Positions 30,479 through 38,639 of a stretch of DNA of 64,000 nucleotides are shown in pieces. The notes under the pieces were generated by a model that did no database searches, was not told where the DNA came from, and saw nothing but the letters and a program-made list of their open reading frames with translations. Source of the DNA: Acidovorax sp. (GTDB lineage: Bacteria; Pseudomonadota; Gammaproteobacteria; Burkholderiales; Burkholderiaceae_C); assembly GCA_031277855.1 (NCBI GenBank), contig JAITLO010000029.1:1-64000 (forward strand), given 5' to 3'. Both the position numbers and the translations under genes were made by a program. Every line of letters starts with the position of its first letter. Positions within the stretch are counted from its first letter, which is position 1.

Positions 30479-31626
30479 TGCGCAAGCTGAGACTGGGCAT
30501 GGTGGGCGGTGGCGAGGGGGCCTTTATCGGTGCCGTGCACCGCAGCGCCGCGCGGCTGGACGGTCATTACGAGCTGCTGGCGGCAGCGCTGTCCAGTGAT
30601 CCCCACAGAGCAGCCCGCAGCGCGGCTGCCTTGGGGCTGGACCCCGAGCGCAGCTATGCCGATTACCGTGACATGGCCAGGGCAGAGGCCGCCCGGCCCG
30701 ATGGCATCGAGGTGGTGGCCATTGTCACGCCCAACCATTTGCATGCGCCGGTGGCCACGGCTTTTTTGGAAGCCGGCATGCATGTGATTTGCGACAAGCC
30801 GCTGGCGCTGTCGCTGCAGGAGGGCGAGGCCCTGGCAGCACTGGCACGCCAGCAGCAGCGCGTCTTTGCGCTCACCCATCCCTATGCAGGCTATGCCATG
30901 GTGCGCCACGCCCGATCCCTGGTGCGCGAAGGCGCACTGGGGGCGTTGCGACTGGTGCAGGTGGAATACCAGCAGGACTGGTTGAGCCAGCCCATTGAGC
31001 AAGATGGCCAGCACAAGCAAGCCAGCTGGAGGCTGGACCCAGCGCGCGGCGGTCCCACGGGCTGCCTGGGCGATATCGGTAGCCATGCCTATCAACTGGC
31101 TGCTTTTGTCACCGGCATGCAGCCGGCCCAGCTCAGCGCCGAGCTGTGCCGCTTTGTACCCGGGCGCCAGTTGGATGACCACGCACAAATGATGCTGCGC
31201 TATGCCAATGGAGCCCGTGGTCTGCTGTGGGCCAGCCAGGTGGCAGCGGGTTGTGCGAATGCGCTGCGGCTGCGTATTTTTGGCAGTGAGGCAGGGCTGG
31301 CTTTTGACCAGGAGCGGCCGGACGAGCTCTGGTTGACTCCCGTGGGAGGCACTGCCCAGTGCCTGCGCCAGGGCCAGGTGGACAGCGCGGCAGCCCGCCA
31401 TGCCAACCGAGTGCCTGTGGGCCATCCCCAGGGCTACCAGGAGGCCTTTGCCCAGCTCTATACCGATGCGGCCGAGCAGATTCGGGCTTGTCAGCAAAAG
31501 CGCGTCCCGTCAGCAGCCTCACTCGAGATGCCAACGATTAAGGATGGATTGGCAGTTCACCGATTCATTGATGCCGCCCTGGCCAGTCACCGCCAGAACG
31601 GGGCATGGACAGAGATTCGGGGCTGA
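30475..31626 (+). CDS. Gfo/Idh/MocA-family NAD(P)-dependent dehydrogenase
   Basis: A 383-residue oxidoreductase of the glucose-fructose oxidoreductase/inositol dehydrogenase family. The Rossmann fold opens with LGMVGGGEGAFIGAVH; the catalytic lysine is in CDKPLALS, and GCLGDIGSHAYQL carries the conserved Asp and His of the family. It overlaps the upstream epimerase gene by four bases (ATGA). Together with the TIM-barrel proteins it suggests oxidation of a sugar hydroxyl to a keto-sugar, or the reverse, followed by isomerisation. The sugar itself cannot be read from sequence. Confidence 0.9.
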   Translation: MMRKLRLGMVGGGEGAFIGAVHRSAARLDGHYELLAAALSSDPHRAARSAAALGLDPERSYADYRDMARAEAARPDGIEVVAIVTPNHLHAPVATAFLEAGMHVICDKPLALSLQEGEALAALARQQQRVFALTHPYAGYAMVRHARSLVREGALGALRLVQVEYQQDWLSQPIEQDGQHKQASWRLDPARGGPTGCLGDIGSHAYQLAAFVTGMQPAQLSAELCRFVPGRQLDDHAQMMLRYANGARGLLWASQVAAGCANALRLRIFGSEAGLAFDQERPDELWLTPVGGTAQCLRQGQVDSAAARHANRVPVGHPQGYQEAFAQLYTDAAEQIRACQQKRVPSAASLEMPTIKDGLAVHRFIDAALASHRQNGAWTEIRG

Positions 31627-31658
31627 GGGTGTTGGGTTGCATCCAGGAGAGATGAAAC

Positions 31659-32585
31659 ATGCACAGCAAACGCCGTCATTTCCTCTTGCACAGTGCCGCG
31701 GCAGCAGCCGCTGCGGTCATCGGGCTGCCAGCCAGCGCGGTCAGCCGCTGCAAGCCTTGTCTGGACAGGCCCATCACCATGCAGCTCTACACCATCAGCC
31801 GGGCTGTGGAAAAAGACCCGGATGCTGTTTTCGCGCAGCTGGCGGCTTTGGGCTTTCGCGAAATCGAAGCCGGTAAGTACGCACGCCTCGCACCGGCGAC
31901 CGTACGCCATGCGGCGCAGCAGGCGGGCTTGCTGCTGCGCTGTGCCCGGCTGGATGCGGCCAACCGGGAAGACTTGTCTGCCGAATTCGAGATCGCCCAC
32001 GAGATGGGGGTACTCCAGGTCGCCAGCTCGGTGCTGCCACCAGCGCCGCAGGAGGTCACCAGTTTTTTGCACACCACCGAGGCCTGCAAGCTCAGCGACT
32101 ACCAGCGCATGGCGGAGCGGGCCAATCGCGTAGGCGAAGCAGCGCAGCGCGCAGGCCTTTCCTATGCCTATCACAACCACAATTTCGAGTTCCGTGACTT
32201 GGGCGATGGGCTGTGCGGCTATGACGTGCTGCTGCGCGAAACCGAGCCCCGCTACGTCAAATTCCAGCTCGACTGCGCCTGGATCAGCCTGGCGGGCAAG
32301 AGTGCGGCCTCCTACCTCAAACGCCATGCCGGGCGCTTCAGCGGGCTGCATATCAAGAACATCGATGCCGTCACGCGCACCACGTTGCACGACGGAGCGG
32401 CACTTTCGCGCATCACCGAGCTGGGCCTGGGGGTGATCGATTACCGCCCCATTCTGGCTCAGGCACTGCAGCAAAACCTTCCCTATCTGGCCATCGAACA
32501 TGACCCGCGTGAGGGCGTGCAGATCGGCATGGACATGGTCAAGCGGGAGTTTGATTTTCTCCGGGGACTGCTGGCGGCAGCGTAA
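31659..32585 (+). CDS. Tat-exported xylose-isomerase-like TIM-barrel protein, copy 1
   Basis: A 308-residue protein with a twin-arginine-type signal (KRRHFLLHS, hydrophobic Ala-rich core, about 1-30), so probably folded in the cytosol and sent to the periplasm. The mature domain is a sugar phosphate isomerase/epimerase TIM barrel: QLYTISRAVEKDP, LGFREIEAG, SYAYHNHNFEF with the conserved His/Glu, FQLDCAWIS (Asp) and LAIEHDPREG (Glu). It is followed at 94 bases by a paralogue of identical length. The cluster position suggests it acts on the sugar before uptake. Confidence 0.87.
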   Translation: MHSKRRHFLLHSAAAAAAAVIGLPASAVSRCKPCLDRPITMQLYTISRAVEKDPDAVFAQLAALGFREIEAGKYARLAPATVRHAAQQAGLLLRCARLDAANREDLSAEFEIAHEMGVLQVASSVLPPAPQEVTSFLHTTEACKLSDYQRMAERANRVGEAAQRAGLSYAYHNHNFEFRDLGDGLCGYDVLLRETEPRYVKFQLDCAWISLAGKSAASYLKRHAGRFSGLHIKNIDAVTRTTLHDGAALSRITELGLGVIDYRPILAQALQQNLPYLAIEHDPREGVQIGMDMVKREFDFLRGLLAAA

Positions 32586-32679
32586 GCATGTACCCCGCAG
32601 TCCCAAGTTTCCAGATGCCGGGGGAGGCCATGGCATCTATCTGTCAGTCATGTGTGATTTCATTCAGGAGACATCCACC

Positions 32680-33606
32680 ATGCATCGAGAGCGTCGCCAA
32701 TTTCTCCAGCAAAGTGTTGCTGCAATGACGGGCCTGGCCCTGGGCTTGCCAGGTCAGGCCGCCGACAGCCCAAGTCCGGCTGCCCGGCCCATAGGGCTAC
32801 AGCTTTTCACCCTGGGAAAGGCGGTAGAGAAAGCGCCGGAGGCGGTACTGGAGCAGCTAGCGGGATTTGGTTATGGCGAGATTGAGGCCATTCAATACGC
32901 CACGCTGGCACCAGCGGCCTTGCGCCGGGCGGCAGAGCAGGCCGGTTTGCTCATGCGCTGTGCCCACCTGGATTTTGCCAGCCAGGAAGATCCGTCTTCT
33001 GCCCTGGAGGTGGCGCACATTCTGGGGGTGAAGCAGGTAGCCAGCGGCGTACTGCCTCCTGCGGCCTTGCCCAAGCTGAGCCTGGCGTCTTTGTCCGGTG
33101 CTCTCTCCGTCAGTGCCTTCCAGCGCATCGCAGCACGAGCCAATCGCATAGGTGAAGCCGCGCAGCGCGCAGGTCTGTCCTATGCCTACCACAATCACAA
33201 CTACGAGTTTCAGGACTTGGGCGGAGGTATTTGCGGCTATGACGTGTTGCTGCGGGAGACGGATCCGCGCTATGTCAAATTTCAGCTGGACTGTGCCTGG
33301 ATCAGCTTTGCAGGCCAGAGCGCTGTGGCCTATCTGCAGCGCCACAAGGGGCGGTTTAGCGCGCTGCATATCAAGAACGTCGATGTGATTGCGCAGTCCA
33401 CCACGCTGGACCTGGCCGCGACCTCGCACTTTACCGAGCTGGGTCTGGGGGTGATCGATTACCAGCCCATTCTGGCAGAGGGGCTGCGCCAGAACATTCC
33501 ATATCTCATCATCGAACACGACCCCTACAAAGGTGTAGCGATTGGCATGGACATGGTCAAGCGTGAGCTGGACTATGTTCGGGGCCTGCTGCAGAAGATG
33601 GTGTAG
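32680..33606 (+). CDS. Tat-exported xylose-isomerase-like TIM-barrel protein, copy 2
   Basis: Paralogue of the gene directly upstream: also 308 residues, with a twin-arginine-type signal (RERRQFLQQS) and the same core motifs in the same places (QLFTLGKAVEKAP, SYAYHNHNYEF, FQLDCAWISFAG, LIIEHDPYKG). The catalytic core is much more alike than the N-terminal third, so this is a tandem duplication that has diverged, perhaps in substrate. ATG 32680 has CAGGAG upstream. Its last 50 bases overlap the convergent LysR gene. Confidence 0.87.
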   Translation: MHRERRQFLQQSVAAMTGLALGLPGQAADSPSPAARPIGLQLFTLGKAVEKAPEAVLEQLAGFGYGEIEAIQYATLAPAALRRAAEQAGLLMRCAHLDFASQEDPSSALEVAHILGVKQVASGVLPPAALPKLSLASLSGALSVSAFQRIAARANRIGEAAQRAGLSYAYHNHNYEFQDLGGGICGYDVLLRETDPRYVKFQLDCAWISFAGQSAVAYLQRHKGRFSALHIKNVDVIAQSTTLDLAATSHFTELGLGVIDYQPILAEGLRQNIPYLIIEHDPYKGVAIGMDMVKRELDYVRGLLQKMV

Positions 33607-34498
33607 GGGTAGCCAGGGGCGCCATTTGCGCCTGCAGCAGCTGCAGCAAGGTCTGCACCAGGGGCTGCTCGGGCACGGGGCGCCACATGGCCTGCAGCTC
33701 GGAATGCGCCGAGGCCTGGCGCAGCGGGCGGAACACCAGGCCCGGCATGCCCACGCGCTGCAAACAGGCCGGGACGATGGACACGCCCTGGCCGCAGCCC
33801 ACCAGCGACAGCACGGACAGCCAGTGGCGCACCTCGTGGCGCAACTCGGGCTCAAAGCCGGCGCGCTGGCACAGGCCGCGGATGCTGCGGAAATACTCGG
33901 GCGATACCGCACCGGAGAACAAGACCATGCGCTCCGTGGCCAGGCTGGCCACGGCCACACGTGCCTGGCTGGCCAGCGGGTGGCCCTCGGGCAGGCAGGC
34001 CATAAAAGGCTCGCGCAGCAAGGCCTGGGCGCGCAGCCCCGTGGGCACGGCCATGGTGTGCATCAGCCCCAGGTCCAGCTTGCCCTGCTGCAGCGCGCCC
34101 ACCTGCTCGGCGCTGTTGAGCTCGTGCAGGTCCACGCGCACCTGGGGGTGTTGCTGCTGTAACTGGGCCAGGGCTTCGGGCAGGCCGCGGTACATGCTGG
34201 AGCCCACAAAGCCCAGGCGCAAACAGCCGGCCATGCCCTGGGCCACGGCACGTGTGTCCATGGCAGCGCGGCGGCTGCGCTCCAGAATGTCGCGGGCCTG
34301 CTCCAGCAGATGCTGGCCGGCGGCGGTCAGTCGCACCTCCTTGCTGCTGCGCTGAAAAAGTTGGGCCTCGAGCTGGGCCTCGAGCTGCTGTATGGCCACG
34401 CTCAGTGGCGGCTGGGAGATGTGCAGCCGCTGCGCTGCACGGCTGAAATGCAGCTCCTCGGCCAGCACCACAAAGTAGTGCAACTGGCGTAGTTCCAT
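33557..34498 (-). CDS. LysR-family transcriptional regulator
   Basis: A 313-residue LysR regulator. The N-terminal helix-turn-helix (LHYFVVLAEELHFSRAAQRLHISQPPLSVAI in two parts) is followed by a periplasmic-binding-like effector domain. It is divergent from the acyl-CoA dehydrogenase gene with 132 bases between them, and a clear set of inverted repeats lies there, so it most likely activates the catabolic cluster to its right. Its last 50 bases overlap the end of the exported TIM-barrel gene, giving a short Pro/Ala-rich tail longer than typical. Confidence 0.92.
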   Translation of the reverse strand: MELRQLHYFVVLAEELHFSRAAQRLHISQPPLSVAIQQLEAQLEAQLFQRSSKEVRLTAAGQHLLEQARDILERSRRAAMDTRAVAQGMAGCLRLGFVGSSMYRGLPEALAQLQQQHPQVRVDLHELNSAEQVGALQQGKLDLGLMHTMAVPTGLRAQALLREPFMACLPEGHPLASQARVAVASLATERMVLFSGAVSPEYFRSIRGLCQRAGFEPELRHEVRHWLSVLSLVGCGQGVSIVPACLQRVGMPGLVFRPLRQASAHSELQAMWRPVPEQPLVQTLLQLLQAQMAPLATPTPSSAAGPEHSPAHA

Positions 34499-34513
34499 GG
34501 TGTTTTCCCTGGG

Positions 34514-34546
34514 TTAGCTATTCGTAATAGCTATAGATGAATAGCT
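34514..34546. promoter_or_regulatory. LysR operator, nested inverted repeats
   Basis: GCTATTC (34517-34523) pairs with GAATAGC (34539-34545), and inside the left half GCTATT-CGT-AATAGC (34517-34531) is a second perfect dyad. The region is AT-rich and sits between the divergent LysR and dehydrogenase genes, as expected for recognition and activation sites of a LysR protein. Confidence 0.65.
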
Positions 34547-34630
34547 TAATAATATTCGACACGAATGGTATTGCTTCGCAGAATTTGATGCATGTCAGAC
34601 CCAGGCGAACAGCGCCTGATAGGAGTGATG

Positions 34631-36358
34631 ATGAATATGCGCCCTCTGCTCGATACCGAGCTTGCTGCCGCTGCAGCCTCGACAGCCTCGTTGGACCACC
34701 CGGTACCTGATCGCCACGGCAGCAATCTCTACACCACCGATGCCCAGCTCGCGCCCTTGTTGCAGCTGTATCTGCCGGCAGCGGTCTATGCCCACCTCCA
34801 GCCCTATCTCAGCCGCATGGGCCAGTTGGCCGGTGGCCGTTTGGATGAGCTGGCCCTGACCGCCGACAAGAACCCGCCCACGCTGGAATACCGCAGCCGC
34901 AGCGGCCAGGATGTGCAGCGCATCGTCAAACACCCGGCCTATGTGGAGATGGAGCGCGTGGCCTATGGCGACTTCAGCCTGGCCATCATGTCCCACCGCG
35001 AGAACGTGCTGGGCTGGCAGGGCAAGCTGCCGCCGCTGGCCAAATACGCGCTGACCTATTTGTTTGTGCAGGCCGAATTCGGTCTGTGCTGCCCGCTGTC
35101 CATGACCGACTCGCTCACCCGCACGCTGCGCAAATACGGTGCGCCCGGGCTGGTGGACAAATACTGGAGCCAGCTGACGGCCGTGGACTTTGAAGAGCAG
35201 GCCCAGGGCGCCATGTTCATGACCGAGCAGGCCGCAGGCTCCGATATTGCCAACACCCAGACCATGGCCGCGCCCCAGGCTGATGGCAGCTGGCGGCTGA
35301 CGGGCGAGAAATGGTTTTGCTCCAACCCCGACGCGGCCTTTGCCATGGTGCTGGCCCGGGTCGAGGGTGCGCCTGCCGGTATGAAGGGCATCTCGCTGTT
35401 CCTGCTGCCGCGCCAGCTGGACGACGGCAGCCACAACCACTACCGCATCGTGCGCCTCAAGGAAAAGCTGGGCACGCGTTCCATGGCCAGCGGTGAAATC
35501 CGCATGGAGGGCGCCGTGGCCTATCTGGTGGGGGAGCAGGGCCGGGGCTTTGTGCAAATGGCCGACATGGTGAACAACTCGCGCCTGTCCAATGGCGTGC
35601 GCGCCGCCGGCCTGATGCGCCGTGCCGTGGCCGAGGCCGAGTTCATTGCCAGCGAGCGCCACGCCTTCGGCAAGGCCTTGCAGGACATGCCACTGATGCA
35701 GCGCCAGCTGGACAAGCTGCGCATACGCGCCGAGCAGGCCCGCACCATGGTGTTGCAGACCGCTGCTGCGTTGCAGCGCTCGGATGCGGGTGAAGAAGGT
35801 GGCTACGCGCTGCTGCGCATTCTGACGCCCATGATCAAGTTCCGTGCCTGCCGCGATGCACGCATGGTGACTGGCGACGCCATGGAGGTGCGGGGCGGTT
35901 GCGGCTATATCGAGGAGTGGAGCGACCCGCGTCTGGTGCGCGACGCCCACCTGGGCAGCATTTGGGAAGGCACCAGCAACATCGTGGCCCTGGACGTGTT
36001 GCGCGCCATACGCCGCGAGGGTTCGCTGCCGGTGCTGCAGGCCCATGCGGCCAGCTTACTGGCCGAGATCAACGCGGCCGAGGCGACACCGGCCTTCAAG
36101 GCCGCACTGCAAGACGCGCTGGACCGCGCCAGCCGCTTTGCCCAGAGCGCTGTCGATGCTCGCGCCGATGGCGAGCGCCTGGCGCGCACGGCGGCGTCCA
36201 GTCTCTATCACAGCTTCACCGCCATCGCCATGGCCTGGGAAGCCGCGCAGATGCGCAGCGCCGAACGCATGCGCTGGGCCCAGCTGGTGCTGGTGCACCG
36301 CGTGCTGCCGCGCGACCCCTTGCAGGACAGCGAGATCCCCGCGAGCTGGCTGGCCTGA
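34631..36358 (+). CDS. Acyl-CoA dehydrogenase (long, AidB-like subgroup)
   Basis: A roughly 575-residue flavoprotein that should oxidise an acyl-CoA to the 2-enoyl-CoA. It is longer than the usual 380 residues, as in the AidB-like branch. Seen motifs: FMTEQAAGSD (flavin and substrate contact), GEKWFCSNPDA, RHAFGKALQDMP, and RGGCGYIEE followed by WEGTSNIVALDVLRA. ATG 34631 is chosen for its spacing from AGGAG. It begins an operon with two Bug receptors, a CoA-transferase and further acyl-CoA genes, suggesting breakdown of an organic acid imported by the cell. Confidence 0.9.
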   Translation: MNMRPLLDTELAAAAASTASLDHPVPDRHGSNLYTTDAQLAPLLQLYLPAAVYAHLQPYLSRMGQLAGGRLDELALTADKNPPTLEYRSRSGQDVQRIVKHPAYVEMERVAYGDFSLAIMSHRENVLGWQGKLPPLAKYALTYLFVQAEFGLCCPLSMTDSLTRTLRKYGAPGLVDKYWSQLTAVDFEEQAQGAMFMTEQAAGSDIANTQTMAAPQADGSWRLTGEKWFCSNPDAAFAMVLARVEGAPAGMKGISLFLLPRQLDDGSHNHYRIVRLKEKLGTRSMASGEIRMEGAVAYLVGEQGRGFVQMADMVNNSRLSNGVRAAGLMRRAVAEAEFIASERHAFGKALQDMPLMQRQLDKLRIRAEQARTMVLQTAAALQRSDAGEEGGYALLRILTPMIKFRACRDARMVTGDAMEVRGGCGYIEEWSDPRLVRDAHLGSIWEGTSNIVALDVLRAIRREGSLPVLQAHAASLLAEINAAEATPAFKAALQDALDRASRFAQSAVDARADGERLARTAASSLYHSFTAIAMAWEAAQMRSAERMRWAQLVLVHRVLPRDPLQDSEIPASWLA

Positions 36359-36483
36359 ACGAGTACGGGGTTCGGCGCGGCTTTTCGGCCGCCGTACGCC
36401 GCTGCCGACTTTTGCGAGTGGCAGCGCTTTCACCCTAAGCCCCGAGACAGGGGCAGGGTCTATTCCAATCAGGAGACAACACC

Positions 36484-37467
36484 ATGGACAAACGCAGCTT
36501 TGTGAAGGGGCTGGGCAGTGCGCTGCTGGCCCCCTGGGCGGCCGCTCTCAGCACGCCGGCCCGGGCCTCGACCGGCTACCCCAGCAAACCCATCACCCTG
36601 ATCCAGCCCTATGCCCCGGGCGGGCCCACGGACCAGCATCTGCGCGTGTTGGCCGAGGAGGTGGGAAAGATCCTGGGGCAGCCGGTGCTGATAGACAGCC
36701 GGCCCGGTGCCAATGGTGTGACGGCTGCCGCCGCGCTGACCCGGGCCGCACCCGATGGCTACACCCTGGGCGTGCTGCCAGCTTCGGTCTACCGCGAGCC
36801 CTATATCAACAAAGTACCTTTTGACCCCAACACCAGCTTCAGCTACATCGCCTTGCTGTCCGACTACAGCTTTGGCCTGGCGGTGCGCCATGATGCGCCG
36901 TGGAAGACCTGGGCCGATCTGGTGGCCGATGCCAAGAAACGGCCCGGAGCCATCAACATCGGCGCCACGGGTGGTGCACTCAGCACCCCGCGTATTGGCA
37001 TGGAAGAGGCCATGGACGCCGCCGGCATCAAGATGAACATGGTGCCCTACAAAGGCGATGCCGATGTGGTGACTGCGGTGCTGGGTGGGCATATCGATGC
37101 CTCGCCCCTGTCCGGCGTGGCCGTGCCCCACATCACGGCCGGCAAGATGCGCTATCTGGTGATGCTCACCGCACAGCGTGTGCCCCAGTTCCCGGAACTG
37201 CCCACGCTCAAAGAATCGGGCATCAATGTCTATATCGACTCGCCCTACGGCGTGGCAGGCCCCAAGGGCATGGACCCGGCGCGCATGGCCCAGCTCAATG
37301 CCGCCTTCCACCAGGCCCTGCTGTCACCTGCAGGCAAACGGGTGATGGAGCAGCTCAACCAGCAGCCCAACTACAAGGCCGCCCAGGACTACCAACGCTA
37401 TGCCAGCGAAGCCTATGTGCGCGAAAAGGCGCGCGTGGACTGGATGCGCCAAAAAGGACTGCTGTAG
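36484..37467 (+). CDS. Tripartite tricarboxylate transporter receptor (Bug family), 1
   Basis: A 327-residue periplasmic receptor. A signal peptide (about 1-29, ending TPARAS) precedes the Bug fold, with the YPSKPITLIQPYAPGGPTD opening and the ARAAPDGYTLG-like segment (TRAAPDGYTLG) diagnostic of the family. Bug proteins bind carboxylates such as citrate, terephthalate or benzoates. No membrane components of a TTT transporter are nearby, so it must use one encoded elsewhere or act as an orphan sensor. An AGGAG site lies before the ATG. Confidence 0.93.
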   Translation: MDKRSFVKGLGSALLAPWAAALSTPARASTGYPSKPITLIQPYAPGGPTDQHLRVLAEEVGKILGQPVLIDSRPGANGVTAAAALTRAAPDGYTLGVLPASVYREPYINKVPFDPNTSFSYIALLSDYSFGLAVRHDAPWKTWADLVADAKKRPGAINIGATGGALSTPRIGMEEAMDAAGIKMNMVPYKGDADVVTAVLGGHIDASPLSGVAVPHITAGKMRYLVMLTAQRVPQFPELPTLKESGINVYIDSPYGVAGPKGMDPARMAQLNAAFHQALLSPAGKRVMEQLNQQPNYKAAQDYQRYASEAYVREKARVDWMRQKGLL

Positions 37468-37595
37468 CGCGTCTTCGCTGCTGCAGCTTCCGCATGCAAT
37501 CGGGCTGGTACACAAGCTGCATCAGCAGTGATTGCTTTTCAAAAAATAGCAAAACATGCAGGCCCATGCAGCCTGCAAAAAATGGAGACAACACC

Positions 37596-38600
37596 ATGCA
37601 CCACACTATTTCTCAAGGCTTTGCACGCAAGACCTGGGCCGCTGCGCTGGCCATGACCGCCCTGGCCGCCTGGGCGCCGCAGGCTGCGTTGGCGGATAAC
37701 TTTCCATCCAAGCCCGTGACCTTTGTCGTGCCTTTCCCACCAGGTGGCCCCACCGATGCCATGGCCCGCACCCTGGCCGTGGCACTGACCGAGAGCCTGG
37801 GCCAGAGCGTGATCGTGGAAAACCGTGCCGGGGCTGGCGGCAACATCGGCGCCGATGCCGTGGCCCGCAGCAAGCCCGATGGCTACACCATCATGTTCGG
37901 CACCTCGGGTCCGCTGGCCATCAATAAAAGCCTCTACAGCAAGATCAGCTACGACCCCGCCACCAGCTTTGCGCCCATCATTCGCGTGGGCTATCTGCCC
38001 AATGTGCTGGTGGTGCACCCCAGTGTCAAGGCCAACACCGTGCAGGAGCTGATTGCGCAGGACAAGGCACAGCCCCGCAAGCTGAATTACGCCTCCTCTG
38101 GCAATGGCGCTTCCTCGCACCTGGCCGGCGTGCTGTTCAACGAAAAAGCCGGCACCACGCTGCAGCATGTGCCCTACAAGGGTACGGGACCGGCCCTCAA
38201 CGACTTGCTGGGGGGCCAGGTGGACATGACGTTTACCGACATCCTCACGGCCATGCCCTATATCAAGACCGGCAAGGTCAAGCTCATTGGCGTGGCCACC
38301 GAAAAACGCTCCCAGGCCTTGCCGCAGGCGCCCACCATCGCCGAGCAAGGCCTGCCCGGCTATGACGTGAGCGTGTTCTTTGGCGTGGTGGCCCCGGCCG
38401 GCACACCGGCAGACCGCATTGCCATCTTGAACCGGGGATTCCGCCAGGCGCTGGAAAGCGACAAGGTGCGCACCCTGTTTGCTTCCCAGGGGCTGGAGAC
38501 TTCGCCCGACCTGACGGCCGATGGGCTTGCGCGCTTCATCCCCGCCGAGGTGACGAAGTGGCAGCGCGTGGTGCAGGTCTCGGGCGCACGCCTGGACTGA
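37596..38600 (+). CDS. Tripartite tricarboxylate transporter receptor (Bug family), 2
   Basis: A 334-residue second Bug receptor, only moderately similar to its upstream neighbour. A signal peptide covers about 1-33 (hydrophobic Ala-rich core, AALADN). Family segments are FPSKPVTFVVPFPPGGPTD, NRAGAGGNIGAD and SKPDGYTIMFG. ATG 37596 follows a GGAG nine bases upstream. Two receptors in one operon suggest two related acids, or one acid and its derivative, are taken up by this pathway. Confidence 0.93.
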   Translation: MHHTISQGFARKTWAAALAMTALAAWAPQAALADNFPSKPVTFVVPFPPGGPTDAMARTLAVALTESLGQSVIVENRAGAGGNIGADAVARSKPDGYTIMFGTSGPLAINKSLYSKISYDPATSFAPIIRVGYLPNVLVVHPSVKANTVQELIAQDKAQPRKLNYASSGNGASSHLAGVLFNEKAGTTLQHVPYKGTGPALNDLLGGQVDMTFTDILTAMPYIKTGKVKLIGVATEKRSQALPQAPTIAEQGLPGYDVSVFFGVVAPAGTPADRIAILNRGFRQALESDKVRTLFASQGLETSPDLTADGLARFIPAEVTKWQRVVQVSGARLD

Positions 38601-38639
38601 GCAGTCATGAAATGCATTGCTGAATAAGGATAAGCAGGT

